Below are positions 1-6,891 of a stretch of 9,705 bases of DNA, piece after piece. Where the stretch lies: assembly GCA_027066265.1 (NCBI GenBank), contig JAMOOB010000245.1, positions 1-9,705 of the forward strand, read 5' to 3'. A program made the translations under genes and the position numbers. The stretch is from Desulfurococcales archaeon. Its GTDB lineage: Archaea > Thermoproteota > Thermoprotei_A > Sulfolobales > Ignisphaeraceae. The notes beneath the pieces are model-generated. The model saw nothing but the letters and a program-made list of their open reading frames with translations, was not told where the DNA came from and did no database searches. The stretch's first letter is position 1; every line of letters starts with the position of its first letter.

Positions 1-158
1 ATGTTCATTTCGGAGAAATAGTTACGATCACTGGAGAGATTGTAATTCCGCCCCAAAAGCCTGGAACCCGAGCGATAGGATCCGTAGTTGTTCGGTACGT
101 GGATGCTGTTGATGGTGTAGGGAAGGAGACGAGCATAGAATCGATAACGTTGGTATGA
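1..158 (+). CDS. C-terminal part of a vWA/ArnB-like protein (beta-sandwich region), 5' truncated by the window
   Basis: The reading frame enters from the left edge (first full codon at base 3) and ends at TGA 156-158, giving 51 residues. The visible peptide alternates hydrophobic and polar residues, with a GEIVIPP turn followed by a strand ending in VVVRYVD. This pattern suits the beta-sandwich that follows the von Willebrand A domain in YfbK- and ArnB-type proteins; the vWA domain itself would lie outside the window. The assignment leans on the neighbours: FHA and Ser/Thr kinase genes follow, as in the Sulfolobus archaellum-regulation genes (ArnA FHA, ArnB vWA). The frame stays open after the TGA and runs straight into the helical ORF at 201-464, so this stop may be a nonsense mutation, a sequence error or a real split. 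Family assignment is inference; coding status is fairly secure. Confidence 0.6.
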   Translation, partial: VHFGEIVTITGEIVIPPQKPGTRAIGSVVVRYVDAVDGVGKETSIESITLV

Positions 159-200
159 TTACCCCGTGAATCAGTACGTAGTATTTCAATAGATGAGAAG

Positions 201-464
201 GTGTTGATCGAGGTAAGCACGGTTAAACTAGCTGAGATACTGAAGAGAGAGCTACTGAAGGGCTTACCTCCAGAGGAAGCCAAGAAGAAGATCGCTGAAC
301 TTATGCATAGCACCATGCTGCTCGATCGTTCGGAGCTTTACCACAGGACCATAGATCTTAAGGAAAGACTCGAACGTGAGGGCTTATCACCGGAGCTTGT
401 TAAAGAGTTGTTAGCAATACTCTCTAAGATACTTAGCGGTAGGATTGTATCTTCGGGTGGATAA
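201..464 (+). CDS. Small helical protein, probably the C-terminal helical domain of the preceding vWA/ArnB-like protein
   Basis: The ORF gives 87 residues from GTG 201. It is almost wholly predicted helix: a helix around residues 8-20, an LPPEEAKKK turn, then amphipathic helices to about residue 80 and a short glycine/serine tail. It has no membrane segment or signal peptide. The frame is the same as that of the ORF ending at 158, and the 14 codons between TGA 156-158 and GTG 201 are all sense codons that read plausibly as protein (LPRESVRSIS, then IDEK). A helical domain after a beta-sandwich is the expected order in ArnB-like proteins, so this may be the severed end of one gene. GTG 201 is the first possible start after the TGA and has no strong ribosome site. 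The TAA lies one base before the FHA start, so the two are co-transcribed. Confidence 0.65.
   Translation: MLIEVSTVKLAEILKRELLKGLPPEEAKKKIAELMHSTMLLDRSELYHRTIDLKERLEREGLSPELVKELLAILSKILSGRIVSSGG
456..459 (+). promoter_or_regulatory. Ribosome binding site GGTG deciding the FHA gene start
   Basis: GGTG, complementary to the usual archaeal 16S 3' end, lies exactly six bases before ATG 466. The same GGTG-N6-start spacing occurs before ATG 6966 and GTG 9486, and GGAG-N6 precedes ATG 2440. It favours ATG 466 over the upstream in-frame TTG 445. Confidence 0.6.
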
Positions 465-465
465 T

Positions 466-798
466 ATGTCCGAACAAACGCTGCGAATAACAATAAAGAG
501 TTTCTTCTTACCAGCTCAAAGAGTCAAGGTTCTGAAGCCAGGTGAATACTACGTAGGTAGAGATGTTTCGTGCGATATAGTTATACCGGATCCCTACGTA
601 TCTAGAAGGCACTTAAGGATATTCTTCGACAGTGGAAGGTGGTTCATCGAAGATTTGGGGAGCACGAACGGTACGTTCATAAATGGCGAGGATATTCGGG
701 GTCGTGGTGCGATAGAGCTCAAACCCGGTATGGAGATAGTACTAGGACTTTCGGTGATAATCGTCGAAGCCTTAGGAAGCGAGTCTCGGCAAACGTAG
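466..798 (+). CDS. FHA-domain protein (phosphothreonine-binding), ArnA-like
   Basis: The protein has 110 residues from ATG 466 and is little more than one forkhead-associated domain. Its hallmarks are GRD at residues 31-33, SRRH at 46-49 and LGSTNGTFIN at 64-73, the loops that bind phosphothreonine peptides. The N-terminal zinc ribbon of Sulfolobus ArnA is absent. It is expected to act in the cytoplasm, tying phosphorylated partners to the vWA-like protein and the kinase encoded on either side. The start follows GGTG at 456-459 by six bases and lies one base past the previous stop; an in-frame TTG at 445 would add seven residues and overlap that gene. It ends at TAG 796-798, and 65 bases separate it from the kinase gene. 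The domain call is secure from the motifs; the phosphorylated target is unknown. Confidence 0.93.
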   Translation: MSEQTLRITIKSFFLPAQRVKVLKPGEYYVGRDVSCDIVIPDPYVSRRHLRIFFDSGRWFIEDLGSTNGTFINGEDIRGRGAIELKPGMEIVLGLSVIIVEALGSESRQT

Positions 799-863
799 TT
801 AGGGATATCTCCTACTCTTACCATGAATTCTACGTGGCAGATGCTGACTCTGTGGGTTGACAA

Positions 864-2423
864 ATGGAGTTGCAGCTGTGTAGTGAAATAGATGAGATTA
901 GCCGTATGCTTACGGATCCAGTGGTCTTGGCATCGCTATTGCTTAGACGCAGTGGAAGATCGTTCATGAAGATGGGTATCGCAAAGGAAGTGTTCAACGA
1001 ACTTATTAGTTTTTCGAGTAGTGCTAAGGAGGATAGTATCGTATATGCAAAGGTTGATGCAGGAACCTCCACGATAAGACTGGTACTAGTAAAGAACGTT
1101 GTCGTAGCTATGGTTCTAGAGAACGCTACCGGCGTGAAAGGTCTTGGCAACGAAATTCTGGGTCAAGTGATTAATCTTACGAACAGCGATGCGCGTATCA
1201 GAGTTATTGCGAATGAGATACCCATATCGATGGTAGATCAAAGATTCGCGAATCGTGCACTGGAGTGCTACAAGAAAGCACTACTAGGTCCTTTGCTAAT
1301 GTGGAGAAGAAGAGGACTGTACGGGTTCGTTATCGAGGACATTATATCTGATAAGGGTGCTTTCACCTATGTCATGCTTACTCGAGGTGCTGATGGAGCT
1401 AGATACGCATTGAAGGTATTCCGCGACACGACTCCCGACGGTAAACCGGTTGTACTTAATTCCAGTGAGAAAGTTCGCGAACTAACCCGTAGCTACATAG
1501 ATGTTCTAAAACTGTGGTCTCTAAGCGAAGAAGAGTTACGAATTGTTCTCGCTGAACATGGCTACGACCCTAACTACGCAACAAAGCTGCGGTACTACGT
1601 AAGGTACCTCTCAATACCTAGAGCATTGGTAGTGCTCAGAGAGCTTCTCGATCGTGCTACATACGTTGAAGCTCCGCCAGTAGTCGTTGAGGAGTACGCT
1701 GATATGGGTGATCTCGAAGGTTATGTGAAGTCAAAGAAGCTCGATTTACGTGAAGTGCTTTACGTTATGGTAAGACTCTGCGGCGCGCTTGCGTTAGCTC
1801 ATCTAGTCGGCATCGTGCATCTCGACGTTAAGCCACGCAATATCTTACTTTTCAGTAGCAACGAGGAACCTTATGGCTATACCCCCAAAATTACGGACTT
1901 CTCGGGAGCTCGACGCCTAGATAGAGGCTACGAGCTTAGAAAGATCACTCCTGGATTCGCTGATCCTGTAGCATTGATTATGGGATACGCAGATCCTAGC
2001 TACGACGTCTATAGCTTGGCATTGACAGCGATATTCAGTTTGAAAGGATCGTTCCCTAGCCATAGGCTTGCAGTGAATAGCGTTATCCTAACCGAACTCT
2101 ATGGATATCCCCTATCGCTGGAGTTCGTTCTGGAAGATCCGGAACTATCGACCTTCGTCAAAAACCTTGAAACGATGTGTGCATCTCTTAAAGCTGGACG
2201 CGTTAACAAGTCTAAAGTTCTCGAAGAGTTGGATAGATTGATATCGAAACTCGATGAGAAGTACATCGAAGAGCTTCGTTCGATGCCTAAACTCATCGTT
2301 AACGTATTCAGAAAGGCTCTATCCCTTGACCGTTCAAAGAGGTACAAGAACTGTTTTGAGATGTTGCTAGAGCTAATATCTGCTTTGCAGAGCGAAGGTT
2401 TTAGGGATCTGATACCATCGTAG
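864..2423 (+). CDS. Soluble Ser/Thr protein kinase with an unrecognised N-terminal domain
   Basis: The product has 519 residues. About 150 N-terminal residues form an unrecognised mixed alpha/beta region. The kinase domain follows: ATP-anchoring lysine K184 in YALKVF, catalytic loop HLDVKPRN at 319-326 (D321, K323, N326), metal-binding segment TDFSGA at 344-349 with serine where DFG has glycine, a TPGFADP stretch at 362-368 in the APE position, YDVYSL near 380-385, and DRSKRY at 489-494. The glycine-rich loop is poorly conserved. No membrane helix is visible, so the enzyme should be cytoplasmic. It ends in tandem TAG TAG codons. ATG 864 is the first start after an in-frame stop at 858-860. 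Its position after FHA and vWA-like genes suggests it phosphorylates or is read by those partners, comparable to the ArnC/ArnD kinases of Sulfolobus; orthology is not shown. Confidence 0.9.
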   Translation: MELQLCSEIDEISRMLTDPVVLASLLLRRSGRSFMKMGIAKEVFNELISFSSSAKEDSIVYAKVDAGTSTIRLVLVKNVVVAMVLENATGVKGLGNEILGQVINLTNSDARIRVIANEIPISMVDQRFANRALECYKKALLGPLLMWRRRGLYGFVIEDIISDKGAFTYVMLTRGADGARYALKVFRDTTPDGKPVVLNSSEKVRELTRSYIDVLKLWSLSEEELRIVLAEHGYDPNYATKLRYYVRYLSIPRALVVLRELLDRATYVEAPPVVVEEYADMGDLEGYVKSKKLDLREVLYVMVRLCGALALAHLVGIVHLDVKPRNILLFSSNEEPYGYTPKITDFSGARRLDRGYELRKITPGFADPVALIMGYADPSYDVYSLALTAIFSLKGSFPSHRLAVNSVILTELYGYPLSLEFVLEDPELSTFVKNLETMCASLKAGRVNKSKVLEELDRLISKLDEKYIEELRSMPKLIVNVFRKALSLDRSKRYKNCFEMLLELISALQSEGFRDLIPS

Positions 2424-2439
2424 TAGCTAGGAGATCTTA

Positions 2440-3375
2440 ATGCCTTGCATCGGCGTTGTTGGTATTGGCAGAGTCGGTTCCGAGGTAGTTAAGCAGTTGA
2501 TACGCCTGGATCTAGCCGACATCGTTATGATAGACATCAATGAATCTAGATTGCGTGGAGAGTACCTCGATCTGAAGCACATGGCTGTCGAGGAGGGGTT
2601 TAGTCACGAGCTCAGTTTCTCCACGGATTGCAAAGACTTGAAGGATTCGAACGTTGTAGTTATCTGTGCTGGATTTCCACGCATCTACGGGATGTCGCGC
2701 GATGAATTAGTAGCGAAGAATAGTCAGATAGTCGCCGGTATAGCAACGAAAGTCGGTGAGTACGCTCCGCATTCGTGCATAATCGTTGTTACGAACCCCG
2801 TCGATGTGATGACGTACGTAGCGTGGAAGGCATCTAGGTTTGATAGAATGCGTGTTGTTGGTTTTGGTCTTCAGCTTGATGCTGCTAGGATGAAATGTAT
2901 ACTCTCTGAAAAGCTGGGAATACCGCCATCGAGGATCTACGTAACGTTAGCGGGTAAGCATGGGGATGGTATTGTGGTTCTCAAGAACTTCTCGTACATA
3001 GATGGAAAACCGCTTTCGAAAGTCGTTAACAAGGAACTGCTTGAAGAGGTTGTTGCATTGGTTGAGAAGTGCGGTGATGAGATAGCTAAGCTCAAGGGTC
3101 ATACATCGAGCTACGGTCCAGCCGCAGGTATTACGAAGCTCGTTTCCTCGATGATTAGAGGAGAAGGGATCTACGTATCGCTATCGATAGTATTGTGTGG
3201 GGAGTACGGTGTAAACGATGTTGCGATAGGGGTTCCCGTTGTAGTGTGCGGACCAAGGGTTCAATCAATCGTTGAGTTGCCCATGGATGAGGATGAACGT
3301 TCGAAGTTCTTGAAAGCTGTAGAACGCGTTGAGAAGCTAGTTGATCTAGCTAAGAAGATTGCGTCCCTACCTTAA
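2440..3375 (+). CDS. mdh: Malate dehydrogenase (LDH/MDH superfamily), NAD(P)-dependent
   Basis: The 311-residue length is typical of archaeal LDH-like malate dehydrogenases, which interconvert malate and oxaloacetate in the cytoplasm. The Rossmann fingerprint GIGRVG is at residues 8-13, and an acidic residue (D32) ends strand 2, favouring NAD. The substrate residues are visible: R81 in GFPRIYGMSR, where malate dehydrogenases have arginine and lactate dehydrogenases glutamine, R87 on the mobile loop, N119, D147 and R150 in LQLDAAR, and catalytic H174 in GKHGDG. ATG 2440 has GGAG at 2430-2433, six bases upstream. The gene follows the kinase stop by 16 bases and may share its transcript. Its 3' end overlaps the convergent HerA-like gene by 26 bases. 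Cofactor preference is inferred. Confidence 0.94.
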   Translation: MPCIGVVGIGRVGSEVVKQLIRLDLADIVMIDINESRLRGEYLDLKHMAVEEGFSHELSFSTDCKDLKDSNVVVICAGFPRIYGMSRDELVAKNSQIVAGIATKVGEYAPHSCIIVVTNPVDVMTYVAWKASRFDRMRVVGFGLQLDAARMKCILSEKLGIPPSRIYVTLAGKHGDGIVVLKNFSYIDGKPLSKVVNKELLEEVVALVEKCGDEIAKLKGHTSSYGPAAGITKLVSSMIRGEGIYVSLSIVLCGEYGVNDVAIGVPVVVCGPRVQSIVELPMDEDERSKFLKAVERVEKLVDLAKKIASLP

Positions 3376-4975
3376 CCAAGCTCTTTATAAGATTCGTTTC
3401 ACCTACGCGATGAGGTACTTCTCTGCGTGGAATGGCTACGAGAATCGGTATTCCAAGAGCATTCATCTGACCAACAACTAGTGCAACACCGCGTCTAAGC
3501 TTAGTTAATCGATGCTCTAGCGCTCTAGGGAGACCGCCAGCGAGCTTCGAGATGTACTCGGCATCGTCGGGCGGTATGCGATGTATTATCCATGTGTTGA
3601 GCATCGAGACCACTATCGGATCTACGAATCGAGGTCTCTGCGATACGAGTGCTAGGCATACGCCAAACTTCCTACCCTGCGTAGCGAGCAACGCTAGGCT
3701 ATCTCGTGCGAAACTCCATCCTACGGGATAGAGCTTCTGATTAGGTACGTAGTTCTGCGCCTCCTCGACTACGAAGAGTAGGTATCGTTCACGTCCATTA
3801 ACTTTGTACTCGGTGAACTTGGTGTAGAGAAGCTTGGCTACGTAACCAACAACGAACTGTTTGACGAGCGTAGGCACTCCTGGAGCTCCTTCGACGGAGA
3901 AATCTAGTATTGCTAGGCTCGGATTCTCAGTAATCTCGTCTATGAATCTCGTTGAGAGAGTTGGATCCCTAGACACAATGCGGTACCTATGCACGAGGTC
4001 GTCAACGAACTTCGTCAATGCAGCTAGAGCTGCTCTAACCGTTTGTTGATGGAAGCTCTGTTCCTTAGCGAATTCTAGGAATAGCTTCTCGATCTCGTTC
4101 ACGTTGCGTGTAAGTAGTTCGGTGAAGCTCGTCGAGAGGTACTCGATTGCGTAGCGTAGGAAGCGCTCGATTAGGCTTACCTGAAGCTCGTTGAGTTCGG
4201 GTACTCCAACACGGTAAGCAACTATGAACTCGGCTAATTCGCGTGGAGTAAGCACATCCAGATCGACGGTGATGATGCGTGTGAATGGTTTCGTCATTGC
4301 TATGCTACGTGCGTGGGGGAAGACGAATCGTAGAACCTTTCGGTACGCTCCTAGAAAACCTCTAGAGATGAATGTTTCGTGGAAGTCTACGTAATCACCA
4401 TTCGCATCGATGACCAGTATCGGCATTGCTACCCTCACTCCATCAACTTCGATGTTGCTAAGCTTCTCGATTAGATACCCGACGGTGTAGCTCTTCCCAC
4501 TACCGGTCTCGCCGAATATTCCTAGGTGCATGGTTAATGCTTCGAGATCTAGTGGTAGCGGTAGCGATTCGTATCCTACGATGGTTCCGAACGGTACGAT
4601 GTTGGGTTGAGAGAATAGGGACTCCAATTCGTTGCTCAAGAACTTGAGCTTATCACCGGGTTCCGGTGGAAGCCTAGCGTCTTCCAATCGTCCTCTATCT
4701 ATCCTTCCAAGCACGCTTAGCTCAGCAACGGCATACCTAAGGCTCGAAAACCCACGCATCTCAATGCCGCGCTTAACGATTTCAGCGAAAGGAGTTCGTT
4801 CTTCGTAGAGCTCGTCTATGTACGTGATCGTATCTACGCGACACAACAACTTACCGCATCTCTTCCCCTCGACTACGAGCAGCATTCCTTCAACGATATG
4901 GCTCTCTCCTTCCTCAGTTAGCTGGGCGCGAACGTGGTGCGTTGTTGATCCGCTAAGTACGTAGCCAAGGATCAT
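3350..4975 (-). CDS. HerA-like hexameric ATPase / DNA translocase
   Basis: The 541-residue protein starts with a beta-rich region (about residues 1-60) matching the HAS-barrel that opens HerA proteins. The FtsK/HerA-type motor follows: Walker A GETGSGKS at 155-162, an acidic VIDANGDY strand near 188-195, a helical insertion around 240-350, Walker B LLFVVEEAQNY at 399-409 with E404/E405, and the sensor-like segment SQRPRF at 445-450 before a HRIPPDDAEY stretch. HerA works with the NurA nuclease, Mre11 and Rad50 in DNA end resection, but none of those genes is nearby, so this may be a HerA paralogue. GGTA lies six bases before ATG 4975. The gene faces away from the operon at 5079, and its 3' end overlaps the malate dehydrogenase gene. 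ATPase family is certain; the exact role is not. Confidence 0.92.
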   Translation of the reverse strand: MILGYVLSGSTTHHVRAQLTEEGESHIVEGMLLVVEGKRCGKLLCRVDTITYIDELYEERTPFAEIVKRGIEMRGFSSLRYAVAELSVLGRIDRGRLEDARLPPEPGDKLKFLSNELESLFSQPNIVPFGTIVGYESLPLPLDLEALTMHLGIFGETGSGKSYTVGYLIEKLSNIEVDGVRVAMPILVIDANGDYVDFHETFISRGFLGAYRKVLRFVFPHARSIAMTKPFTRIITVDLDVLTPRELAEFIVAYRVGVPELNELQVSLIERFLRYAIEYLSTSFTELLTRNVNEIEKLFLEFAKEQSFHQQTVRAALAALTKFVDDLVHRYRIVSRDPTLSTRFIDEITENPSLAILDFSVEGAPGVPTLVKQFVVGYVAKLLYTKFTEYKVNGRERYLLFVVEEAQNYVPNQKLYPVGWSFARDSLALLATQGRKFGVCLALVSQRPRFVDPIVVSMLNTWIIHRIPPDDAEYISKLAGGLPRALEHRLTKLRRGVALVVGQMNALGIPILVAIPRREVPHRVGETNLIKSLVKVGTQSS

Positions 4976-5041
4976 TGCTGCTACCCATCGAGGTAATAGA
5001 GCTTCAAAAAACTTTTGAGGTGGTAGGCATTTAGCAAAGCT

Positions 5042-5048
5042 CTTATAG
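5042..5048 (+). promoter_or_regulatory. TATA-box-like promoter for the 5079 operon
   Basis: CTTATAG in the 103-base divergent gap is centred about 34 bases before ATG 5079. With the usual TATA-to-start distance of about 25-27 bases, transcription would begin near 5070 and give an almost leaderless message. The facing HerA-like gene has only an A/T-rich stretch at 5006-5016 as a possible promoter. Confidence 0.45.
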
Positions 5049-5078
5049 CACCTCGATCAACCCGCTTCGGGGGTACGC

Positions 5079-5810
5079 ATGCTGATAAAGAGGATCGATG
5101 CTAGAGTGCATGCAAGCTGTGCTCAGCTCATTGAAGCTCTAGAGAAGGATCTTGATGCGTTGACCGGAGGCTTTCTATCGCTAAAAGATTCGAAACTCGT
5201 GGTCTTCATGCGCGGCGAGGTCAAGGATATCTCCGTAGAGTTGAATGCTTCGGTATCGAAAGACGGTGGATTGAGGATTGATGCCGTTAACGAGCTTGGC
5301 TACGAAGCGCTGCATCTCTACGCTAGCTGTAGGGAGGAGGATGGTTCGGCGTCGCTATCCATAGAGTTGATAATGAATCCCGTAGCGCTCGGAGTATCCA
5401 TGGCCAGGGTAAACATCAATGCAGAGCACATCGAGTACAACATTCGTAGAAATCTCGCTACAGTGGCTAGAAAGAGACTAGCATTCTCGGATGTCATCGT
5501 CGATAAGTATCTTCGCGAGGACTTGGTAGCTCGAATGATTGCAGAAGGAGATCTCGTCGATAGATTCGAGACAAAGCTTAGCGAACTCGATATTAGGGCT
5601 CTCGCTATGAAGTTTGCTGATAGGAACCTACTCATCGTTTTCGCAGATCACGGCATTAAGGGGCGTGCGGTAGTTATAGGTGCGTTGGCCGGAGTTAAGA
5701 TGGTGTACGGAGAGCTGGAATACGTGAATGAGCGAGCTATCGAAAAGATGCGTAGTGTTGGAGAAACCGTTACGGTCGCAGTCTACGGAATCGATAAGTT
5801 CGTCAAGTGA
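5079..5810 (+). CDS. Conserved-looking protein of unknown function, 243 residues
   Basis: I do not recognise this protein. Its coding status is supported by protein-like composition, a good promoter position and tight spacing to the next gene. Residues 1-130 look like alternating beta strands ending in a helix (about 116-133), which could be a helix-grip (SRPBCC-like) fold, but this is only a shape impression. A charged helical linker covers about 137-180. A second alpha/beta part begins at LLIVFADHGIKGRAVVIG near 184-201. No membrane helix, signal peptide or metal-binding cysteine cluster is visible. It ends in tandem TGA TGA, with DUF1152 starting 22 bases later, so the two are probably co-transcribed. 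The last codons overlap a box C/D guide RNA (core 5807-5855), which may constrain the C-terminus. Confidence 0.8.
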   Translation: MLIKRIDARVHASCAQLIEALEKDLDALTGGFLSLKDSKLVVFMRGEVKDISVELNASVSKDGGLRIDAVNELGYEALHLYASCREEDGSASLSIELIMNPVALGVSMARVNINAEHIEYNIRRNLATVARKRLAFSDVIVDKYLREDLVARMIAEGDLVDRFETKLSELDIRALAMKFADRNLLIVFADHGIKGRAVVIGALAGVKMVYGELEYVNERAIEKMRSVGETVTVAVYGIDKFVK

Positions 5811-5861
5811 TGAGCAGACCACGGTCTGACCCGTGATGAACGCATTCTACGCTGAGCTTGA
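5803..5861 (+). ncRNA. Box C/D guide sRNA (2'-O-methylation guide) spanning the gene junction
   Basis: The architecture is textbook: C box GTGATGA 5807-5813, 12-base guide 5814-5825, D' box CTGA 5826-5829, three-base spacer 5830-5832, C' box GTGATGA 5833-5839, 12-base guide 5840-5851 and D box CTGA 5852-5855. Both C boxes fit RUGAUGA and both D boxes fit CUGA exactly. The flanks TCAAG (5803-5807) and CTTGA (5857-5861) can pair as a short terminal stem with one bulged G. The 49-base core is the usual archaeal size. Such RNAs bind L7Ae, Nop5 and fibrillarin. By the N+5 rule the D' guide would direct methylation of U in ACCGUGGUCUGC and the D guide of G in CGUAGAAUGCGU; I could not place either target. 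No promoter is visible, so it is probably processed from the operon message. It overlaps the previous stop codon and the DUF1152 start. Confidence 0.85.
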
Positions 5862-6867
5862 TCCTAAACAAATTTGTCTATCTTTTGAAGGTGTTCGAAG
5901 AGCGCTCTTTGTAGGTATCGGTGGTGGTGGCGATGTCGTTACGGCAAGCGTATTAGCACTTTCATTCGAGCGTTGTGGAGGAGAGGCAGTTATTGCTAGC
6001 ATTGTATGGGAGCGTCTCTCCGTGGATCCTGTACCTGGACCTGTGAAACTAGATGAATTGATTGGTGCAGAGCTCCGCGATGGCTACGCTATCGTGGATA
6101 GCGATACCTACGCGATTCGTGGTGGGAAAAGAGTTGTTCCGCAGATAGCTAACGTAGCCAAAGCTTTGGAACGCAAGCTCTATGCACTCGAAATCGTTGG
6201 CGGAGTCGAAGGTTTGGTAAACGGTCTTCGAAATCTTGTGAAGGATCTAGGGATAGATCTCGTCGTAGGGATCGATGTGGGTGGAGATGCGTTAGCACTA
6301 GGAACAGAGGAATCGTTATGGAGTCCGCTAGCCGATGCGATAGGTGTTGCAGCTCTAGCAGGTCTCGATAGATCCATTCTAGCTATAGCTAGTCCAGGCG
6401 CCGATGGAGAACTTCCGAAGAGCTACGTACTTAAACGAATTTCTGGGCTAGCTGAGCTAGGTGCGCTGTTAGGAGGATACATATTCTCGAAAGATGATTG
6501 TAGAACCTACGAGAAAGTGCTTAGCGTTGCTAAGAGTGAAGCTAGCTCCATACCGTTGAAAGCGTGTCTTGGATACGTTGGTAAGGTAGAGATACGTGGT
6601 GGTAGTAGGTGTGTCGATGTTGATGCTGTGAATCTAGCGGTCTTCTTCCTCGATCCTAAGATAGTTGCACAGCATAGTGTTGCTAAGTACGTTGCTGGAT
6701 CTAGGAGTATCGATGAAGCTAGGAAGAGACTTCACGAACAGTGTATTGCTACGGAACTCGATCTTGAAGAGGAAGTGTATGGATCTAACTTTTCGCTGAG
6801 TCTCGAGGAAGCAAGATCTAGAATACGTGAAAGGGTTCGTAGAATCTGTAGAAGAACTCTTTATTAG
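5833..6867 (+). CDS. DUF1152 family protein
   Basis: The 344-residue protein carries the marks of the archaeal DUF1152 family: VGIGGGGD at residues 27-34, a glycine-rich nucleotide-binding-like loop, VWER at 58-61, DPVPGP at 65-70, GIDVGGDAL at 146-154, WSPLADA at 163-169 and SPGADGEL at 187-194. The biochemical role of the family is unknown to me. The polyglycine loop and aspartates suggest a Rossmann-like ligand-binding enzyme, which is inference. No membrane segment is seen. Start choice is open: GTG 5833 and ATG 5836 are adjacent, and both lie in the C' box of the guide RNA, so processing of that RNA would destroy this start. The protein ends in an arginine-rich helix. It follows the 5079 gene by 22 bases in a likely operon, and a second guide RNA candidate lies just downstream. 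Confidence 0.92.
   Translation: MMNAFYAELDPKQICLSFEGVRRALFVGIGGGGDVVTASVLALSFERCGGEAVIASIVWERLSVDPVPGPVKLDELIGAELRDGYAIVDSDTYAIRGGKRVVPQIANVAKALERKLYALEIVGGVEGLVNGLRNLVKDLGIDLVVGIDVGGDALALGTEESLWSPLADAIGVAALAGLDRSILAIASPGADGELPKSYVLKRISGLAELGALLGGYIFSKDDCRTYEKVLSVAKSEASSIPLKACLGYVGKVEIRGGSRCVDVDAVNLAVFFLDPKIVAQHSVAKYVAGSRSIDEARKRLHEQCIATELDLEEEVYGSNFSLSLEEARSRIRERVRRICRRTLY
6859..6866 (+). promoter_or_regulatory. TATA-box-like element before the second C/D sRNA
   Basis: TCTTTATTAG-type sequence overlapping the end of the DUF1152 gene is centred about 27 bases before 6889-6892, where the candidate C/D RNA begins. A second A/T-rich element, CCTTTAAT at 6883-6890, could serve the following gene instead. 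Confidence 0.4.
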
Positions 6868-6891
6868 TTCCCAGAACGTTAGCCTTTAATC

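Noticed and set aside
156..158. TGA as selenocysteine or as a reassigned sense codon
   Set aside because: The 5079 gene ends in tandem TGA TGA, showing normal stop use; no SECIS-like stem was noticed and the family does not need selenocysteine.
5..316. Minus-strand open frame of 103 codons
   Set aside because: It is opposite the ArnB-like frame, is serine/threonine rich and has no recognisable features.
3383..3391. CTTTATAAG, a strong TATA-like palindrome
   Set aside because: It lies within the C-terminal codons of the HerA-like gene, and no gene starts at a suitable distance on either strand.
2806..4275. Other exact RUGAUGA boxes inside genes (2806-2812, 3074-3080, 4269-4275)
   Set aside because: None has a CTGA box about 12 bases downstream, so they are chance matches within coding sequence.
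5815..5828. Inverted repeat CAGACC/GGTCTG as an operator or hairpin
   Set aside because: It is contained in the C/D guide RNA (guide plus D' box), which explains the position better.
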